Assembly: GCA_040757595.1 (NCBI GenBank)
Contig: JBFLWP010000011.1
Coordinates: 59,467-123,466, forward strand
DNA length: 64,000 bases
Direction of reading: 5' to 3'
From: Nitrospirota bacterium
GTDB lineage: Bacteria; Nitrospirota; Nitrospiria; Nitrospirales; Nitrospiraceae
Shown: positions 25,688-35,108 of the stretch, one piece after another
Position numbering within the stretch: position 1 is the stretch's first letter
Layout of the letters: every line of letters starts with the position of its first letter
Notes under the pieces: generated by a model
What the model was told of the DNA's origin: nothing
The model's database searches: none
Seen by the model: only the letters and a program-made list of their open reading frames with translations
Made by a program: the position numbers and the translations under genes

Positions 25688-27111
25688 CCGATCGGAAGCA
25701 CATCGCCATCGTCGGGGCGGGGCCGGGCGGCTACGTCGCCGCGATCCGGGCCGCGCAGCTCGGGGCCCGGGTGACCGTGGTGGAGAACCAGGCGCTGGGC
25801 GGAGTCTGTCTCAACTGGGGCTGCATTCCCAGCAAGGCGCTGCTGGCGGTGGTCGAGCTGGGAGACAAGGCCAAGAAGGCGGCGGAGATGGGGCTCAACC
25901 TCGGCGGGCAGGTCGGCTATGACCTCGCCCGGATGGTGGCCCGGAAGAACCGGGTGGTGGAAGGGCTGGTCAAGGGCATCGCGACGCTCTTCAAGACTTG
26001 GGGGGTCGAGCATCGGGAAGGGACCGGCGAGCTGCTCGACGAGCGGACGGTGCGCGTGACGGGACGCGACGGGGCCGAGAGCCACATCCAGGCGGACGCG
26101 GTGATCGTCGCGACCGGCTCCTCCTGGCCGAACCTGCCGCTCTTTCCCATCGACGGGCAACGGATCATCACGAGCAAGGAGGCGCTCGATCAGACGACGA
26201 TTCCCGAGAGCCTGCTCATCATCGGAGCCGGCGTCGAAGGCTGCGAGTTCGCCGCGCTGTACAGCGGGCTGGGCGCGAAGGTCACGATGGTGGAGCTCCT
26301 GCCCCGGATCCTTCCCTTGGAGGACGAGGAGATCGCGGCCCTCATGGACCGCGAGCTCAAGAAGCGGGGCGTCGTCGTGCAGACCGGCACGACCGTGGAG
26401 AAGGTGGAGCGTCGGGACGCGGGGATCGCGGCGGTCCTGAAGGACGGAACGGCCGTGCAGGCGGAGAAGCTCCTCGTGTCGGTGGGCCGAGGATTCAACT
26501 CCAAGGGGATCGGGCTCGAAAGGGTGGGCGTCCAGCTCGGAACGCGCGGCGAGATTCTCGTCAACGACCGGTTGGAGACCAACGTGCCGGGCATCTATGC
26601 CATCGGCGACGTGGTCGGGAAGGCCATGCTTGCCCACGTGGCGTCCGCGCAGGGGAAGGTGGCGGTCGCGAACATCCTGGGGCGGCGGCGCGAGATCGCC
26701 TACCAGGTGGTGCCGGCCGGCATCTTCACGCTGCCGGAGATCGGCCGCGTCGGACTGACCGAGCAGCAGGCCCGCGAGCGGGCCGGGAAGCTCGGCCTCA
26801 AGCCGGAGACGGACTTGAAGATCGGCCGGTTCCGCTACCAGGGGCTGGGCAAGGCGCAGGGGACCGGGGACACCACCGGCCTGTTCAAGATCGTCACGGA
26901 CGGCCGAACGGGCGAGATTCTCGGCGTGCACATCGTGGGCGGCCACGCCGCTGACTTGGTCCACGAGGCCGCGCTGGCCATGCAGCTCGGCGCCAAGGCG
27001 GAGGCGGTGGCGGAGATGATCCATGCCCATCCCACGCTGGCCGAGGGAATGATGGAAGCGGCCGAGGACGTGAACGGCCTGGCCATCCACCTGGCGCGCA
27101 AGCGCCTGTAA
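25684..27111 (+). CDS. lpdA: Dihydrolipoyl dehydrogenase
   Basis: The 475-residue FAD disulfide oxidoreductase oxidises dihydrolipoyl groups with NAD. The FAD loop is IVGAGPGGYVAAIRAAQLG at 9-27 and the redox disulfide is Cys42/Cys47 in GGVCLNWGCIPSKALL. The NAD-domain GxGxxG appears as IIGAGVEGCEFA, and the dimer-interface HAHPTLAEG with its His-Glu pair lies near the C-terminus. It starts at GTG 25684, overlapping the gcvH stop. It may serve the glycine cleavage system and also 2-oxoacid dehydrogenases. The stop is followed at once by repeated GCCGTCGGC words. Confidence 0.95.
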   Translation: MTDRKHIAIVGAGPGGYVAAIRAAQLGARVTVVENQALGGVCLNWGCIPSKALLAVVELGDKAKKAAEMGLNLGGQVGYDLARMVARKNRVVEGLVKGIATLFKTWGVEHREGTGELLDERTVRVTGRDGAESHIQADAVIVATGSSWPNLPLFPIDGQRIITSKEALDQTTIPESLLIIGAGVEGCEFAALYSGLGAKVTMVELLPRILPLEDEEIAALMDRELKKRGVVVQTGTTVEKVERRDAGIAAVLKDGTAVQAEKLLVSVGRGFNSKGIGLERVGVQLGTRGEILVNDRLETNVPGIYAIGDVVGKAMLAHVASAQGKVAVANILGRRREIAYQVVPAGIFTLPEIGRVGLTEQQARERAGKLGLKPETDLKIGRFRYQGLGKAQGTGDTTGLFKIVTDGRTGEILGVHIVGGHAADLVHEAALAMQLGAKAEAVAEMIHAHPTLAEGMMEAAEDVNGLAIHLARKRL

Positions 27112-27155
27112 GCCGTCGGCCGTCGGCTCTCGGTCCCGATCGCTGAGAGCAGGCT

Positions 27156-27581
27156 GTGGTCCGGTCCCTCCTGATCAAGCTCGGAATCCTAGCGGTGGCC
27201 GCGGTGCTCGTGGTCTGGATCGGCTGGCCGCAGCAGCAGGACGATCCGGTCCCGCCGCCGGTGCCTCCCTCGGCTGCCCAGCCGGGCGGGGAGGTTCAGG
27301 CTTTGGCTCGGCAAGAGGCGTCACCGCGGCCTTCCGCGCTGCTTGACCTCAACCGGGCGACGGCGGAGGACTTGCAGCGGCTGCCCGGGATCGGGGCGGT
27401 CCTGGCCCGTCGTGTCGTGGAGTGGCGCACGGCCCACGGGCCGTTTCGTGCCGTCGAGGAGTTGAACAGCGTGAAGGGCATCGGGTCCAAAAAGCTGGAG
27501 CGGATCAGGCCGCTCGTAACGGTCGGCCCACAGGCACCGGGTCTCAAAGGTTCCCGTCGGGCGAGCCGGGAGGGAGCGTGA
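27156..27581 (+). CDS. ComEA-like helix-hairpin-helix protein
   Basis: The 141-residue protein has an N-terminal membrane anchor ([20 protein letters not shown]), a proline/glutamine-rich linker and a ComEA-type double HhH at about 64-125: [19 protein letters not shown] and [21 protein letters not shown]. Such domains bind double-stranded DNA non-specifically; in ComEA they take up DNA at the cell surface. No other competence gene is nearby, so the role stays open. The start is GTG 27156 and the stop overlaps tyrS by GTGA. The upstream gap (27112-27155) holds GCCGTCGGC words and a GCTCTC/GAGAGC hairpin. Confidence 0.85.
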   Translation: MVRSLLIKLGILAVAAVLVVWIGWPQQQDDPVPPPVPPSAAQPGGEVQALARQEASPRPSALLDLNRATAEDLQRLPGIGAVLARRVVEWRTAHGPFRAVEELNSVKGIGSKKLERIRPLVTVGPQAPGLKGSRRASREGA

Positions 27582-28804
27582 GCGAGCTTGCGAAACAGAT
27601 GGAGCTGATCCTCCGCGGTTCGGTGGAGGTGATCCAGCCGAGCGAGCTGGAGGCCAAGCTGGCCCGGTCGCTCAAGGAGAAGCGTCCGCTACGCATCAAG
27701 GCCGGGTTCGATCCGACGGCGCCGGACCTCCACCTGGGGCACACGGTGCTCATCCACAAGCTCAAGCACTTCCAGGACCTCGGGCACGAGGTCCTCTTCC
27801 TGATCGGCGATTTCACCGGCATGATCGGCGATCCGACCGGCGTGTCCGAAACGCGCGTGGCACTGACCAAGGAGAAGGTCCTCGAGAACGCCAAGACCTA
27901 CGAGCGGCAGATCTTCAAGATCCTCGATCGCCAGAAGACGAAGGTCGTGTTCAACAGCCAGTGGATGGGGGCCATGAAAGCCGAGGACTTGATCCAGCTC
28001 GCCGCCCATTACAAGGTGGCGCGGATGCTGGAGCGGGAGGACTTCCACAAGCGCTATCACGAGCAAAAGCCGATCAGCATTCATGAGTTCCTGTATCCCC
28101 TCGTCCAGGGCTACGATTCGGTCGTCCTCAAGGCCGACGTGGAATTGGGCGGCACCGACCAGAAGTTCAACCTCCTGGTCGGCCGGGATTTGCAGCGGGA
28201 CTTCGGGCAGGAACCTCAGGTGGTGCTCACGATGCCCTTGCTCGAAGGGACGGACGGGGTCCGGAAGATGAGCAAGAGCTTCGGGAACTACATCGCGCTG
28301 GAGGATCGGCCGGCGGACATGTTCGGCAAGCTCATGTCCATCAGCGACCGGCTCATGCTCCGATACTACGAGTTGTTGACGACCGACGATCTCGCCAAGG
28401 TCAAGAGCGCCCATCCCATGGAGGCCAAGCAGAGGCTCGCCGAGCAGATCGTGACCCGCTACCACGGGGCGGAGGCGGCCAAGCAGGCCAGGAGCGAGTT
28501 CGTTCACAAGTTCAGCGAGAAGGAATTCCCGGACGAGCCGGACGTCAGGGTGACGTTACGTGTAGACGATATGCGAGAGAAGGACCTCAGAGAAGGCAGC
28601 AGCATTCGACTCATAGAGCTCATAGCGAAAACCAAACAGGTCTCAAGTAAGAGTGAAGCTCGACGACTAATCGTCCAAGGCGGGGTCGAGGTTGATGGCA
28701 AGAAAGAAATCGATCCGGACAAGCTCGTCACTTTTATGCTGGGGCAACAGCGTCGTCTCAAGATCGGCCGTCGGAAATTCGCCACGGTGGAGTATCAGGC
28801 GTAA
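27578..28804 (+). CDS. tyrS: Tyrosyl-tRNA synthetase
   Basis: The 408-residue class I synthetase charges tRNA-Tyr. It has the HIGH equivalent HLGH at 52-55 and KMSKS at 230-234. The [12 protein letters not shown] opening and a C-terminal S4 RNA-binding domain (about 345-405) fit the TyrRS-II (TyrZ-like) group. GTG 27578 overlaps the previous stop and has GGGAG upstream; a longer frame from 27422 only re-reads the HhH gene. From about 28561 to 28740 the G+C content falls to near 49% with different codon choice, so the S4 region may have a separate history. Confidence 0.95.
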   Translation: MSELAKQMELILRGSVEVIQPSELEAKLARSLKEKRPLRIKAGFDPTAPDLHLGHTVLIHKLKHFQDLGHEVLFLIGDFTGMIGDPTGVSETRVALTKEKVLENAKTYERQIFKILDRQKTKVVFNSQWMGAMKAEDLIQLAAHYKVARMLEREDFHKRYHEQKPISIHEFLYPLVQGYDSVVLKADVELGGTDQKFNLLVGRDLQRDFGQEPQVVLTMPLLEGTDGVRKMSKSFGNYIALEDRPADMFGKLMSISDRLMLRYYELLTTDDLAKVKSAHPMEAKQRLAEQIVTRYHGAEAAKQARSEFVHKFSEKEFPDEPDVRVTLRVDDMREKDLREGSSIRLIELIAKTKQVSSKSEARRLIVQGGVEVDGKKEIDPDKLVTFMLGQQRRLKIGRRKFATVEYQA

Positions 28805-28831
28805 GGACGAGAACGTCGGCGTTCTCTGCCC

Positions 28832-28860
28832 TTGACTTGGTGGGGTTGCCGGCGTAGGAT
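28832..28860 (+). promoter_or_regulatory. Predicted sigma-70 promoter of tRNA-Gly
   Basis: TTGACT at 28832-28837, a 17-base spacer and TAGGAT at 28855-28860 place the start of transcription about 30 bases before the mature tRNA. Confidence 0.65.
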
Positions 28861-28895
28861 TCGCTTCGACTCTTCCCCCACATCAGATATCGAGA

Positions 28896-28970
28896 GCGGG
28901 TGTAGCGCAGTGGTAGCGCAGCGGCTTCCCAAGCCGTCGGTCGCGGGTTCAAATCCCGTCACCCGCTCCA
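28896..28970 (+). tRNA. tRNA-Gly (anticodon CCC)
   Basis: A complete cloverleaf of 75 bases with an encoded CCA end. The acceptor stem is GCGGGTG/CACCCGC. The D arm is GCGC-AGTGGTA-GCGC, and the anticodon loop TTCCCAA gives CCC at positions 34-36, reading GGG glycine codons. The T arm is GCGGG-TTCAAAT-CCCGT. It stands alone with its own promoter and a strong terminator about 110 bases downstream. Confidence 0.95.
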
Positions 28971-29119
28971 TACCAAACTTCGTTTGAGCCGCCCGCTTCG
29001 ATCAAATGCGGGCGGAGAGGCACTTTGCCTCCAGTGGATTTGGCTCGCTCGGCGTGAGCGTCCCCGTAAAAGTTCACAGGACCCGGAGGCGCGGTTCGCT
29101 TCCAGGTCCTTTTTCTTTT
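28971..29119 (+). terminator. tRNA 3' region with hairpin and Rho-independent terminator
   Basis: A perfect CCGCCCGC/GCGGGCGG stem lies at 28989-29015 without a T run. Further on, AGGACC (29078-29083) pairs with GGTCCT (29105-29110), with extra pairing inside, followed by TTTTCTTTT at 29111-29119. The second is a convincing intrinsic terminator for the tRNA transcript. No gene is evident in the stretch. Confidence 0.75.
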
Positions 29120-29156
29120 GTCGGGGCTTGCAGGGAGAACCGAAAGGGGAGAGGGG

Positions 29157-29348
29157 TTAAACGGCCTTCTTCACCAAACCGGAGCGGAGGCAGCGGGTGC
29201 AGACCCGGATGTGCTTGTGGGCTCCGTTCACCAGCGCCCGGACCCGTTGCAGGTTCGGGCTGAAGACCCGCTTGGTCTTGTTGTTGGCGTGACTGACGTT
29301 ATGGCCGCTCTGGTGCCGCTTGCCGCAGAGGTCGCATGAGAATGCCAC
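29157..29348 (-). CDS. rpmB: 50S ribosomal protein L28
   Basis: The 63-residue protein is a structural component of the large ribosomal subunit. It has the zinc-binding form of L28, with CDLCGK near the N-terminus and CTRC near the C-terminus. [18 protein letters not shown] lies between them and identifies the family. The start is GTG at 29348, with AAGGAG eight bases upstream; longer upstream extensions read back through recG. A minus-strand promoter overlaps the recG promoter in the gap. The four-cysteine type matters for zinc economy, because many genomes also carry a cysteine-free copy. Confidence 0.93.
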   Translation of the reverse strand: MAFSCDLCGKRHQSGHNVSHANNKTKRVFSPNLQRVRALVNGAHKHIRVCTRCLRSGLVKKAV

Positions 29349-29388
29349 GGTCGAAACTCCTTGTTGGTCCTGCCTGAACCGGTCCTCG

Positions 29389-29437
29389 TTGTCTCCAAAC
29401 GGGGCCCATGCTACCATACGCCCGCCTTGCCTGACAA
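29389..29437. promoter_or_regulatory. Overlapping divergent promoters for rpmB and recG
   Basis: For recG (+): TTGTCT 29389-29394, 17 bases, TACCAT 29412-29417. For rpmB (-): TTGTCA 29437-29432, 18 bases, TAGCAT 29413-29408. The two -10 boxes overlap by two bases, so RNA polymerase at one site should exclude the other. Confidence 0.55.
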
Positions 29438-29462
29438 GCCTCCTCCCATCGGCCAGACGAGC

Positions 29463-31970
29463 ATGGAGCGGCTTCGGTCCATCGTGCAGCTTCTCTCCCG
29501 TCCCATCGAGTTCGCCAGCCGCGACGCCTATGCCCACCTCGCTCAGGTGAAGAATCTGGGTCCCTTCGTGTCCCGCCAGGTCGTCCAGGCTCTGGCGGCG
29601 CGTGTCTATCCGCCGGCGGTGGAGACGGATCTGCTCGCCCTGCGCCAGCTCTTTGCCGACTATGACCGGATCGCCGACGCCGACGAGCGGAAACGGCGCC
29701 TGGCCGGAGCCCGCGCCATTCTCAACCGGCTCGTGGCGGCGGGGCCGGGACGCGAGACTGTCGGTCGAGGCAGCGCCGCGCCCGCTCGCCCCGTCGCCGC
29801 GCCGGATTTGTGGAACCTCCCGATCCGCTACGCCAGGGGCGTGGGCCCCAAGCGGGCCCTCCTGCTCGAACGGCTGGGAGTGCGGACGGTCGAGGATGCC
29901 CTCTGGTTCCTGCCCTGGCGGTACGAGGACCGGTCGGTCGTCACGCCCATGGACAAGCTTGCGCCGGGGACCAGGGCGACGGTCTGCGGGATCGTGCGCA
30001 GCAGCACCGTGAAGCGGACTGCCCGGCGCGGCATGACGGTCCTCGAGGCGGTTGTCGAGGACGCGGCCGGGGGGCTGACGGTCGTGTTCTTCAACCAGCC
30101 CTATTTGGACAAGGCGCTGAAGCCCGGCGTGCGGGTCATGTTGAGCGGGCCCGTGTCCGCCGGCCGGAGGGGATGGACGGACCTCCGGATGGAGGTGCCC
30201 CAGTATGAAGTGCTGGACGAAGAGGACGAGACGCCGCTGCACGTCGGGCGGATCGTTCCGATCTATCACGAAACCAGGGGGCTGACGTCACGACAGCTCC
30301 GGACGGTGCTCAAGGGCCTGCTGGACCAGTACTTGGGCGGAGTCGGAGAGTTGCTGCCCGATCACGTTCGGGCGAAGCTCGGGCTGCCTCCGATCGGCAC
30401 GGCTTTGCCCGACGCGCACTTTCCTCCGACCGGCTCCGATCCGGTTGCGCTCGACCGGGGGACGACGCCGGCGCACCGCCGGCTGGCCTTCGAGGAGTTC
30501 TTCGTGCTGGAGCTGGCCCTGGCCGTCCGGCACCGGTCGGTCAAGGAAGAGGTCAAGGGGATCCGGTTCGACATCCAAACGCCCCTGGTCCGGCGGTTGC
30601 GGGATCTGCTGCCGTTCCGGTTGACCGGGGCGCAGGAGCGGGTGCTGGGCGAGATCCAGCGCGACATGGCCTCGCCGCGGCCGATGAACCGCTTGATCCA
30701 GGGCGACGTCGGCTGCGGGAAGACGATCGTCGCGCTCGCTGCGATGGTCACGGCCTGCGGGTCCGGCTATCAAGCGGCGTTGATGGTGCCGACCGAGATC
30801 CTGGCGGAGCAACATTTCCTGAATCTGCGGACCCTGCTCCAAGCCCTGGGGCTGGAGATCGCGCTGCTGAAGAGCGGAGGCGCTCCCAAGGCTCGGGCGG
30901 CGACGTTGCGGCGGATCGAGACCGGAGAGGCGTCCGTCGTGATCGGCACCCATGCGCTGATCCAGAAGGGCGTGCGGTTCGCCAAGCTCGGGCTCGCGGT
31001 GGTGGACGAGCAACACAAGTTCGGGGTGCTGCAGCGAAAGACGTTGCTGGAGAAGGGCTACCATCCGGACGTGCTGGTGATGACCGCCACCCCGATCCCT
31101 CGCACCCTGGCCATGACGATCTACGGCGACCTGGACGTCTCGGTCATTGACGCGCTCCCGCCCGGGCGGAAACCCGTGCGGACCTGGCTGTTCGCAGACG
31201 GGCAGAAGCGCCGGGCCTATCAGCTCCTGCAGGACGAGGTTCGGGCCGGACGGCAGGGCTATGTCGTGTATCCGCTCGTGGAGGAGTCGGAGAAGGTGGA
31301 CCTGCAGGCGGCGATGCAGGCGGCCGAGCGGCTGCAGGCCAGGGAGTTCCGTTCGGCCCGGGTGGGGCTGTTGCACGGCCGGATGAAGGCGGAGGAGAAG
31401 GATCGGACGATGGCGGCCTTCAAGGCCGGAGAGATCCAGGTTCTGGTCGCCACGACCGTGGTGGAGGTGGGAGTGGACGTGGCCAACGCCACCGTCATGC
31501 TGATCGAGCATGCGGAACGGTTCGGGCTCGCCCAACTACACCAGTTGCGCGGGCGGGTGGGCCGGGGCCCGCTCCAGTCGTACTGTCTGCTGGTGAAGTC
31601 CGGCCGAGGGAGAGACGTGCCCGCTCAGGCCGGGAAGAGCGTGGGGCGGCGGGCTTCCGCCGACCCCGCCGCGTCTCCGGCGCGCCGCCGCCTCGAGGCG
31701 CTGGTGCAGTCGAGCGACGGCTTCGTGATCGCGGAGGAGGACTTGCGCATCAGGGGGCCGGGAGAATTCTTCGGGGTCCGGCAGTGGGGCGCCCCGGAGT
31801 TCCGGGCCGCCAACCTGATCCGGGACGGGGTGCTGCTCGAGCAGGCGAGGCGGGAAGCCTTCGCGCTGCTGGCCGCCGATCCGGGCTTGAGCCAGCCGTC
31901 CCATCGGGCGTTGCGGGAGACGATGCTCCGCCGGTGGAAGGACAAGCTGGCCCTGGGCTCGGTGAGTTGA
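29463..31970 (+). CDS. recG: ATP-dependent DNA helicase RecG
   Basis: The 835-residue protein is a replication-fork-reversal and Holliday-junction helicase. An N-terminal extension of about 115 residues precedes the wedge (OB) domain that begins near [17 protein letters not shown]. The helicase has Walker A GDVGCGKT near 414-421, the DEQH box near 513, [17 protein letters not shown], and the C-terminal [18 protein letters not shown] further segment ([21 protein letters not shown]) interrupts the last domain and is not usual in RecG. ATG 29463 is preferred; TTG 29427 would add 12 residues. Confidence 0.95.
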   Translation: MERLRSIVQLLSRPIEFASRDAYAHLAQVKNLGPFVSRQVVQALAARVYPPAVETDLLALRQLFADYDRIADADERKRRLAGARAILNRLVAAGPGRETVGRGSAAPARPVAAPDLWNLPIRYARGVGPKRALLLERLGVRTVEDALWFLPWRYEDRSVVTPMDKLAPGTRATVCGIVRSSTVKRTARRGMTVLEAVVEDAAGGLTVVFFNQPYLDKALKPGVRVMLSGPVSAGRRGWTDLRMEVPQYEVLDEEDETPLHVGRIVPIYHETRGLTSRQLRTVLKGLLDQYLGGVGELLPDHVRAKLGLPPIGTALPDAHFPPTGSDPVALDRGTTPAHRRLAFEEFFVLELALAVRHRSVKEEVKGIRFDIQTPLVRRLRDLLPFRLTGAQERVLGEIQRDMASPRPMNRLIQGDVGCGKTIVALAAMVTACGSGYQAALMVPTEILAEQHFLNLRTLLQALGLEIALLKSGGAPKARAATLRRIETGEASVVIGTHALIQKGVRFAKLGLAVVDEQHKFGVLQRKTLLEKGYHPDVLVMTATPIPRTLAMTIYGDLDVSVIDALPPGRKPVRTWLFADGQKRRAYQLLQDEVRAGRQGYVVYPLVEESEKVDLQAAMQAAERLQAREFRSARVGLLHGRMKAEEKDRTMAAFKAGEIQVLVATTVVEVGVDVANATVMLIEHAERFGLAQLHQLRGRVGRGPLQSYCLLVKSGRGRDVPAQAGKSVGRRASADPAASPARRRLEALVQSSDGFVIAEEDLRIRGPGEFFGVRQWGAPEFRAANLIRDGVLLEQARREAFALLAADPGLSQPSHRALRETMLRRWKDKLALGSVS

Positions 31971-32192
31971 TGCGCGGGTCCTGTCGCCGACCACCCCGGC
32001 TGTCCTCGCGCCACCCATCCCCCCGTGGGATCGAGTTGCCATGCGGTGTCCCGTGGGCTGAGTTGTGCCTAGCCACTTCTATGCGTCCACAAGCTACTCG
32101 CCCCTTCCGCTGCGGGCAGCCGGGGTCCCTGGTCGGTGCCACCCGCTTGTTTTATCCGAGTCGCAGGGCTTAGAGAGGAAAGGAGTGGGAAC

Positions 32193-32516
32193 ATGGGAGT
32201 GCTGCAGCGGATCAGACACGACCTGAAGACGGGCTGGGCCACCTTGCGCTATGGCACGGCCCGGGCTGCCAGCCGCGCGCTGGAGGAGGCGGAACTGTTG
32301 CGGCTGCGGCTTGAGGTCCGGAAGCTGGACGATCGGATGAAGGAGCTTTGCCGGGAGATCGGGGAACGGGCGGTCGAGCTGCATGAACGGGGCGAGCCGA
32401 CTGGGCAGGTCCTGGCGGACTTCGAGATCGTCCGGGCCGCGGAGCGGGTCCATGCGTTGAAAGGCGAGCGGGCCAAGTTGCTCGCGGAGATGCAGGAGAC
32501 GAGACTCTCCGGCTGA
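32193..32516 (+). CDS. Small coiled-coil protein of unknown function
   Basis: The 107-residue protein has ATG 32193 with AAGGAG about eight bases upstream. From residue 25 it is almost wholly helical and charged, with heptad-like leucines (EEAELLRLRLEVRKLDDRM), which suggests a short coiled coil. There is no signal or membrane segment, so it is probably cytoplasmic. It is four to ten bases from the ppx/gppA gene and likely shares its transcript. I do not recognise a family. The 220-base gap between recG and this gene shows no clear promoter. Confidence 0.7.
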   Translation: MGVLQRIRHDLKTGWATLRYGTARAASRALEEAELLRLRLEVRKLDDRMKELCREIGERAVELHERGEPTGQVLADFEIVRAAERVHALKGERAKLLAEMQETRLSG

Positions 32517-32525
32517 CCGGTGCCG

Positions 32526-33485
32526 ATGCGGGAATCTCCAAAATCCATGGTGCTGGCCGGCGTGGACATCGGCACCCTGACGTGCCGGTTGCTGATTGCC
32601 CGGGTGGGGGCCGAGGGCCGGCTGTCCGAGCTCCATGCGCAGCGGCAGGTGCTTCGGCTGGGCGAAGGGCTGGCGCGCGGGGGCCGGCTGAAGCCCGCAG
32701 CCATGGCGCGCGTGATCGCGACGCTGGCCAGGTGGCGTAGGATCATCGAGACCTACCAGGTGGACGGGGAGGCGGTCGTGGCGACCAGCGCGGTGCGGGA
32801 AGCGACCAACCGGGAGGAATTCCTGGCGAAGGCCAAGCAGGAAGCCGGGTTTTCGGTGGAGGTGATCAGTGGGGAGGAAGAGGCCCGGCGGACCATGCTC
32901 GGCATCCGGTCCGGGCTCCCCAAAGGCGTCTCGGCGATCCTGGGCCTCGACATCGGCGGTGGCAGCACGGAGTTCATCCTGGACCGGCCGAACCGGCCTC
33001 CGGTGATCCGATCCATCGAGATCGGGGTGGTCCGCCTCACCGAACAGGCTCTGCTGCACGATCCGCCGACGGCGGAGGAGATCGCCAGGGCGAGCGAGGC
33101 GGTCGTCGTTGCGGCGGATTCCGTGCGGCCGGTTCTGGGAGATTTGCACGGCACGACCTTCGTCGGGGCCGCCGGCACCATCACGACGCTGGCCGCCATG
33201 GCTCTGGGACTGTCGGCCTACGAAGGGGCCAGGATTCACAACTACCGGCTGGAGCTGGAGACGGTGCGTCGGCTGGAGCGCGAGTTGCTCAGCCGATCCA
33301 AGGCGCAGCGCCGCGGAACGCCGGGGTTGGAGGCAGGCCGGGAGGACGTGATCGCAGCCGGGACTCTCATCCTGCGCGGGGTGATGGAGCGGTTGGGCTA
33401 TGAGGCCTGCCTGGTCAGCGACCTGGGGTTGCGCGAGGGGATCGTGCTGGATCTGGCAGTACGACTCCGGGAGCGTGATCAGTGA
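32526..33485 (+). CDS. Ppx/GppA family phosphatase
   Basis: About 319 residues of actin-like ATPase fold. It has VLAGVDIGTLTCRLL (phosphate loop 1), SAVREATNREEF, ISGEEEARRTMLGI, LGLDIGGGSTEFIL (phosphate loop 2) and AAGTITTLAAM. The family comprises exopolyphosphatases and guanosine pentaphosphate phosphohydrolases. At about 320 residues, lacking the C-terminal HD-like region of the 500-residue E. coli enzymes, it belongs to the short type. GTG 32520 is an alternative start. The last codons (RERDQ) lie in GTGATCAGTGATGAG words of a palindromic element. Confidence 0.9.
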   Translation: MRESPKSMVLAGVDIGTLTCRLLIARVGAEGRLSELHAQRQVLRLGEGLARGGRLKPAAMARVIATLARWRRIIETYQVDGEAVVATSAVREATNREEFLAKAKQEAGFSVEVISGEEEARRTMLGIRSGLPKGVSAILGLDIGGGSTEFILDRPNRPPVIRSIEIGVVRLTEQALLHDPPTAEEIARASEAVVVAADSVRPVLGDLHGTTFVGAAGTITTLAAMALGLSAYEGARIHNYRLELETVRRLERELLSRSKAQRRGTPGLEAGREDVIAAGTLILRGVMERLGYEACLVSDLGLREGIVLDLAVRLRERDQ

Positions 33486-33545
33486 TGAGTGATCGGTGAT
33501 GGGGAGAGCGCAGTCTCGCCTGTCACCCATCACCCTTCACGCTTC
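33478..33545. repeat. Palindromic GTGATGG/CATCACC element between convergent genes
   Basis: GGTGATGGG (33495-33503) pairs perfectly with CCCATCACC (33526-33534), and the loop can form an inner GAGA/TCTC pairing. It begins in the ppx/gppA stop region and lies between convergent genes. It could act as a two-way transcription stop, although no T tract is present. Confidence 0.65.
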
Positions 33546-33553
33546 ACCGGCTG

Positions 33554-35056
33554 TCACCGTCCCTGCGAGTACCAGCGGAATCCTTTGGACACCTGGTAGG
33601 TGGGGCGGAGAGCCGCACCCGGCTTTTCCAGGAGCAGGACCTTGAAGTCCCAGAGGCCGAACCAGGCTGGATCAATGATCTCGTGATAGTGGCAGCCGAG
33701 CAGCTTCGGCAGCAGGTCTCCCAACGTCTGCTTCAGCTCTCCCTCCGTGTAGGCGCGGATCGCGAACGGCTTGCCTTGCGCCGCACAGAAGCGCTGGATC
33801 GTGTAGGCGGCGCCGGTGCAGAGGACCTTCGTGTCCGGCCGGATCACGAGGAACTGGGGCAGCGCCGAGTACCGGTCTTGAAAGCCCAGCCAGCGGGCGG
33901 CGTGACGCAGGTGCTGGTACTGGACTTCATACTCCGTGTGTCCCGGCAGCTTGACCGGAGCGGGCCACCCCTTCTCGATCCCGAATTCGACCAGGATCGC
34001 CCGGCCGCCCGGCTTCAGGACCCGCCACAGCTCGCTCAGAAACCGAATGGGACCCAGGTTGAAGATGAAGGTCTCCGGCAGGTCGTCGCCCAGCGGGAGC
34101 CGTATCCGACGGATCCAATCGAGGGCTTCCTGGTGCAGCGCCGTCTCCCCCTTGCCCGCTTCGACCTCGCGGCGGGTCAGTTGCACGGGCGTCATGTCCG
34201 CCAGATTTTCGTTGTCAACGATCAGGTCCACGCTGGCCGTGCGCAGGGGCAGCCACTCCGCGTGGGCCTGGGTGCCGCAGGCGTGCCAGCCGGCCTCCCG
34301 CGCCAGGCCCAATTGGGAGCGCAGGAACGGGCCGGTGAGGTCCAGGAACAGATAACGCATGCCCAGCTTTTCCGCCGGGAAGAGCTCCGCGGCCATCTCG
34401 CGGGCCAGGTACCCGAGACCACCCCCCACCTCCACGACGAGGCGCGGTTTCGGGTTCCACCAGCCGAGTCGGCGCAGGTGCTTCGCCAGCAGCCGACCGT
34501 AGGTCAACCCCTGCAGGGCCTCGCAGGGCTCCCGAAACAGATGGGAGACGGTGGTTTCGATCTGGTCGAAGTGCCCTTCCTGGGTCTCGATGTCGTGCAG
34601 GTGAAACTCTGACAGGTGCTCCGCCCCCTCGAAGCCCTGGCGGCCGGACCAGCCCTCGCGGATCTGTTGCAGGAGCAGGTCCCACTTGGCCTGGCTCCGG
34701 TGCGCGTTCGGCGGTTCCGATCCGTAATAACAGAGGGAGTAGCGGGGCAGCGGCCAGCGCTCCAGGTGCCAGCGCCCGGTCTCTCCGTCCGGTCCGCAGA
34801 CCCACTTGCCGAACTTGTCCAGGAGCCAGCCCACCGTCGCCTTGCCGTCCATGGCCGTGAGCAACTCCATGCCCATGCGGTTCAGGCGCACCAGCGGCAG
34901 GTGATCGTCCAGCGGCGCGAGCCACCATTCGTCCGGCTCGTGCTGGTAGACCACCATGTCCGGCGTCCTCCAGACCCGCAGGCCCAGCACGTCGCCGGCG
35001 AGGTCCAGAGGTTCCTGCGGGGCGGAGGCCGGGTGACTCGGTGCGCGCTCGGTCAT
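33554..35056 (-). CDS. PqqD-like domain fused to a SAM methyltransferase
   Basis: The 500-residue protein has at about 28-85 (VWRTPDMVVYQHEPDEWWL, LVRLNRMGMELLTAMDGKAT, LLDKFG) the strand-helix pattern of PqqD-type peptide-binding domains, which are RiPP recognition elements. A SAM-binding fold follows, with motif I RLVVEVGGGLGYLA at 205-218, DLIVDNENLADM and LKPGGRAILVEFG. The PqqD-like part is usually a small partner of radical-SAM peptide-modifying enzymes, so its fusion to a methyltransferase suggests peptide or protein methylation. No precursor peptide was recognised nearby. Domain calls are by eye; the methyltransferase call is firmer than the PqqD call. Confidence 0.7.
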   Translation of the reverse strand: MTERAPSHPASAPQEPLDLAGDVLGLRVWRTPDMVVYQHEPDEWWLAPLDDHLPLVRLNRMGMELLTAMDGKATVGWLLDKFGKWVCGPDGETGRWHLERWPLPRYSLCYYGSEPPNAHRSQAKWDLLLQQIREGWSGRQGFEGAEHLSEFHLHDIETQEGHFDQIETTVSHLFREPCEALQGLTYGRLLAKHLRRLGWWNPKPRLVVEVGGGLGYLAREMAAELFPAEKLGMRYLFLDLTGPFLRSQLGLAREAGWHACGTQAHAEWLPLRTASVDLIVDNENLADMTPVQLTRREVEAGKGETALHQEALDWIRRIRLPLGDDLPETFIFNLGPIRFLSELWRVLKPGGRAILVEFGIEKGWPAPVKLPGHTEYEVQYQHLRHAARWLGFQDRYSALPQFLVIRPDTKVLCTGAAYTIQRFCAAQGKPFAIRAYTEGELKQTLGDLLPKLLGCHYHEIIDPAWFGLWDFKVLLLEKPGAALRPTYQVSKGFRWYSQGR

Positions 35057-35108
35057 CAGACGAAGGGTACACGAAGGAGTTCGGCCGAGGCAAGCAGGCG
35101 GGGACCGG

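Noticed and set aside
29006..29263. A short plus-strand protein after tRNA-Gly
   Set aside because: It runs through the terminator and the opposite strand of rpmB and lacks a ribosome site.
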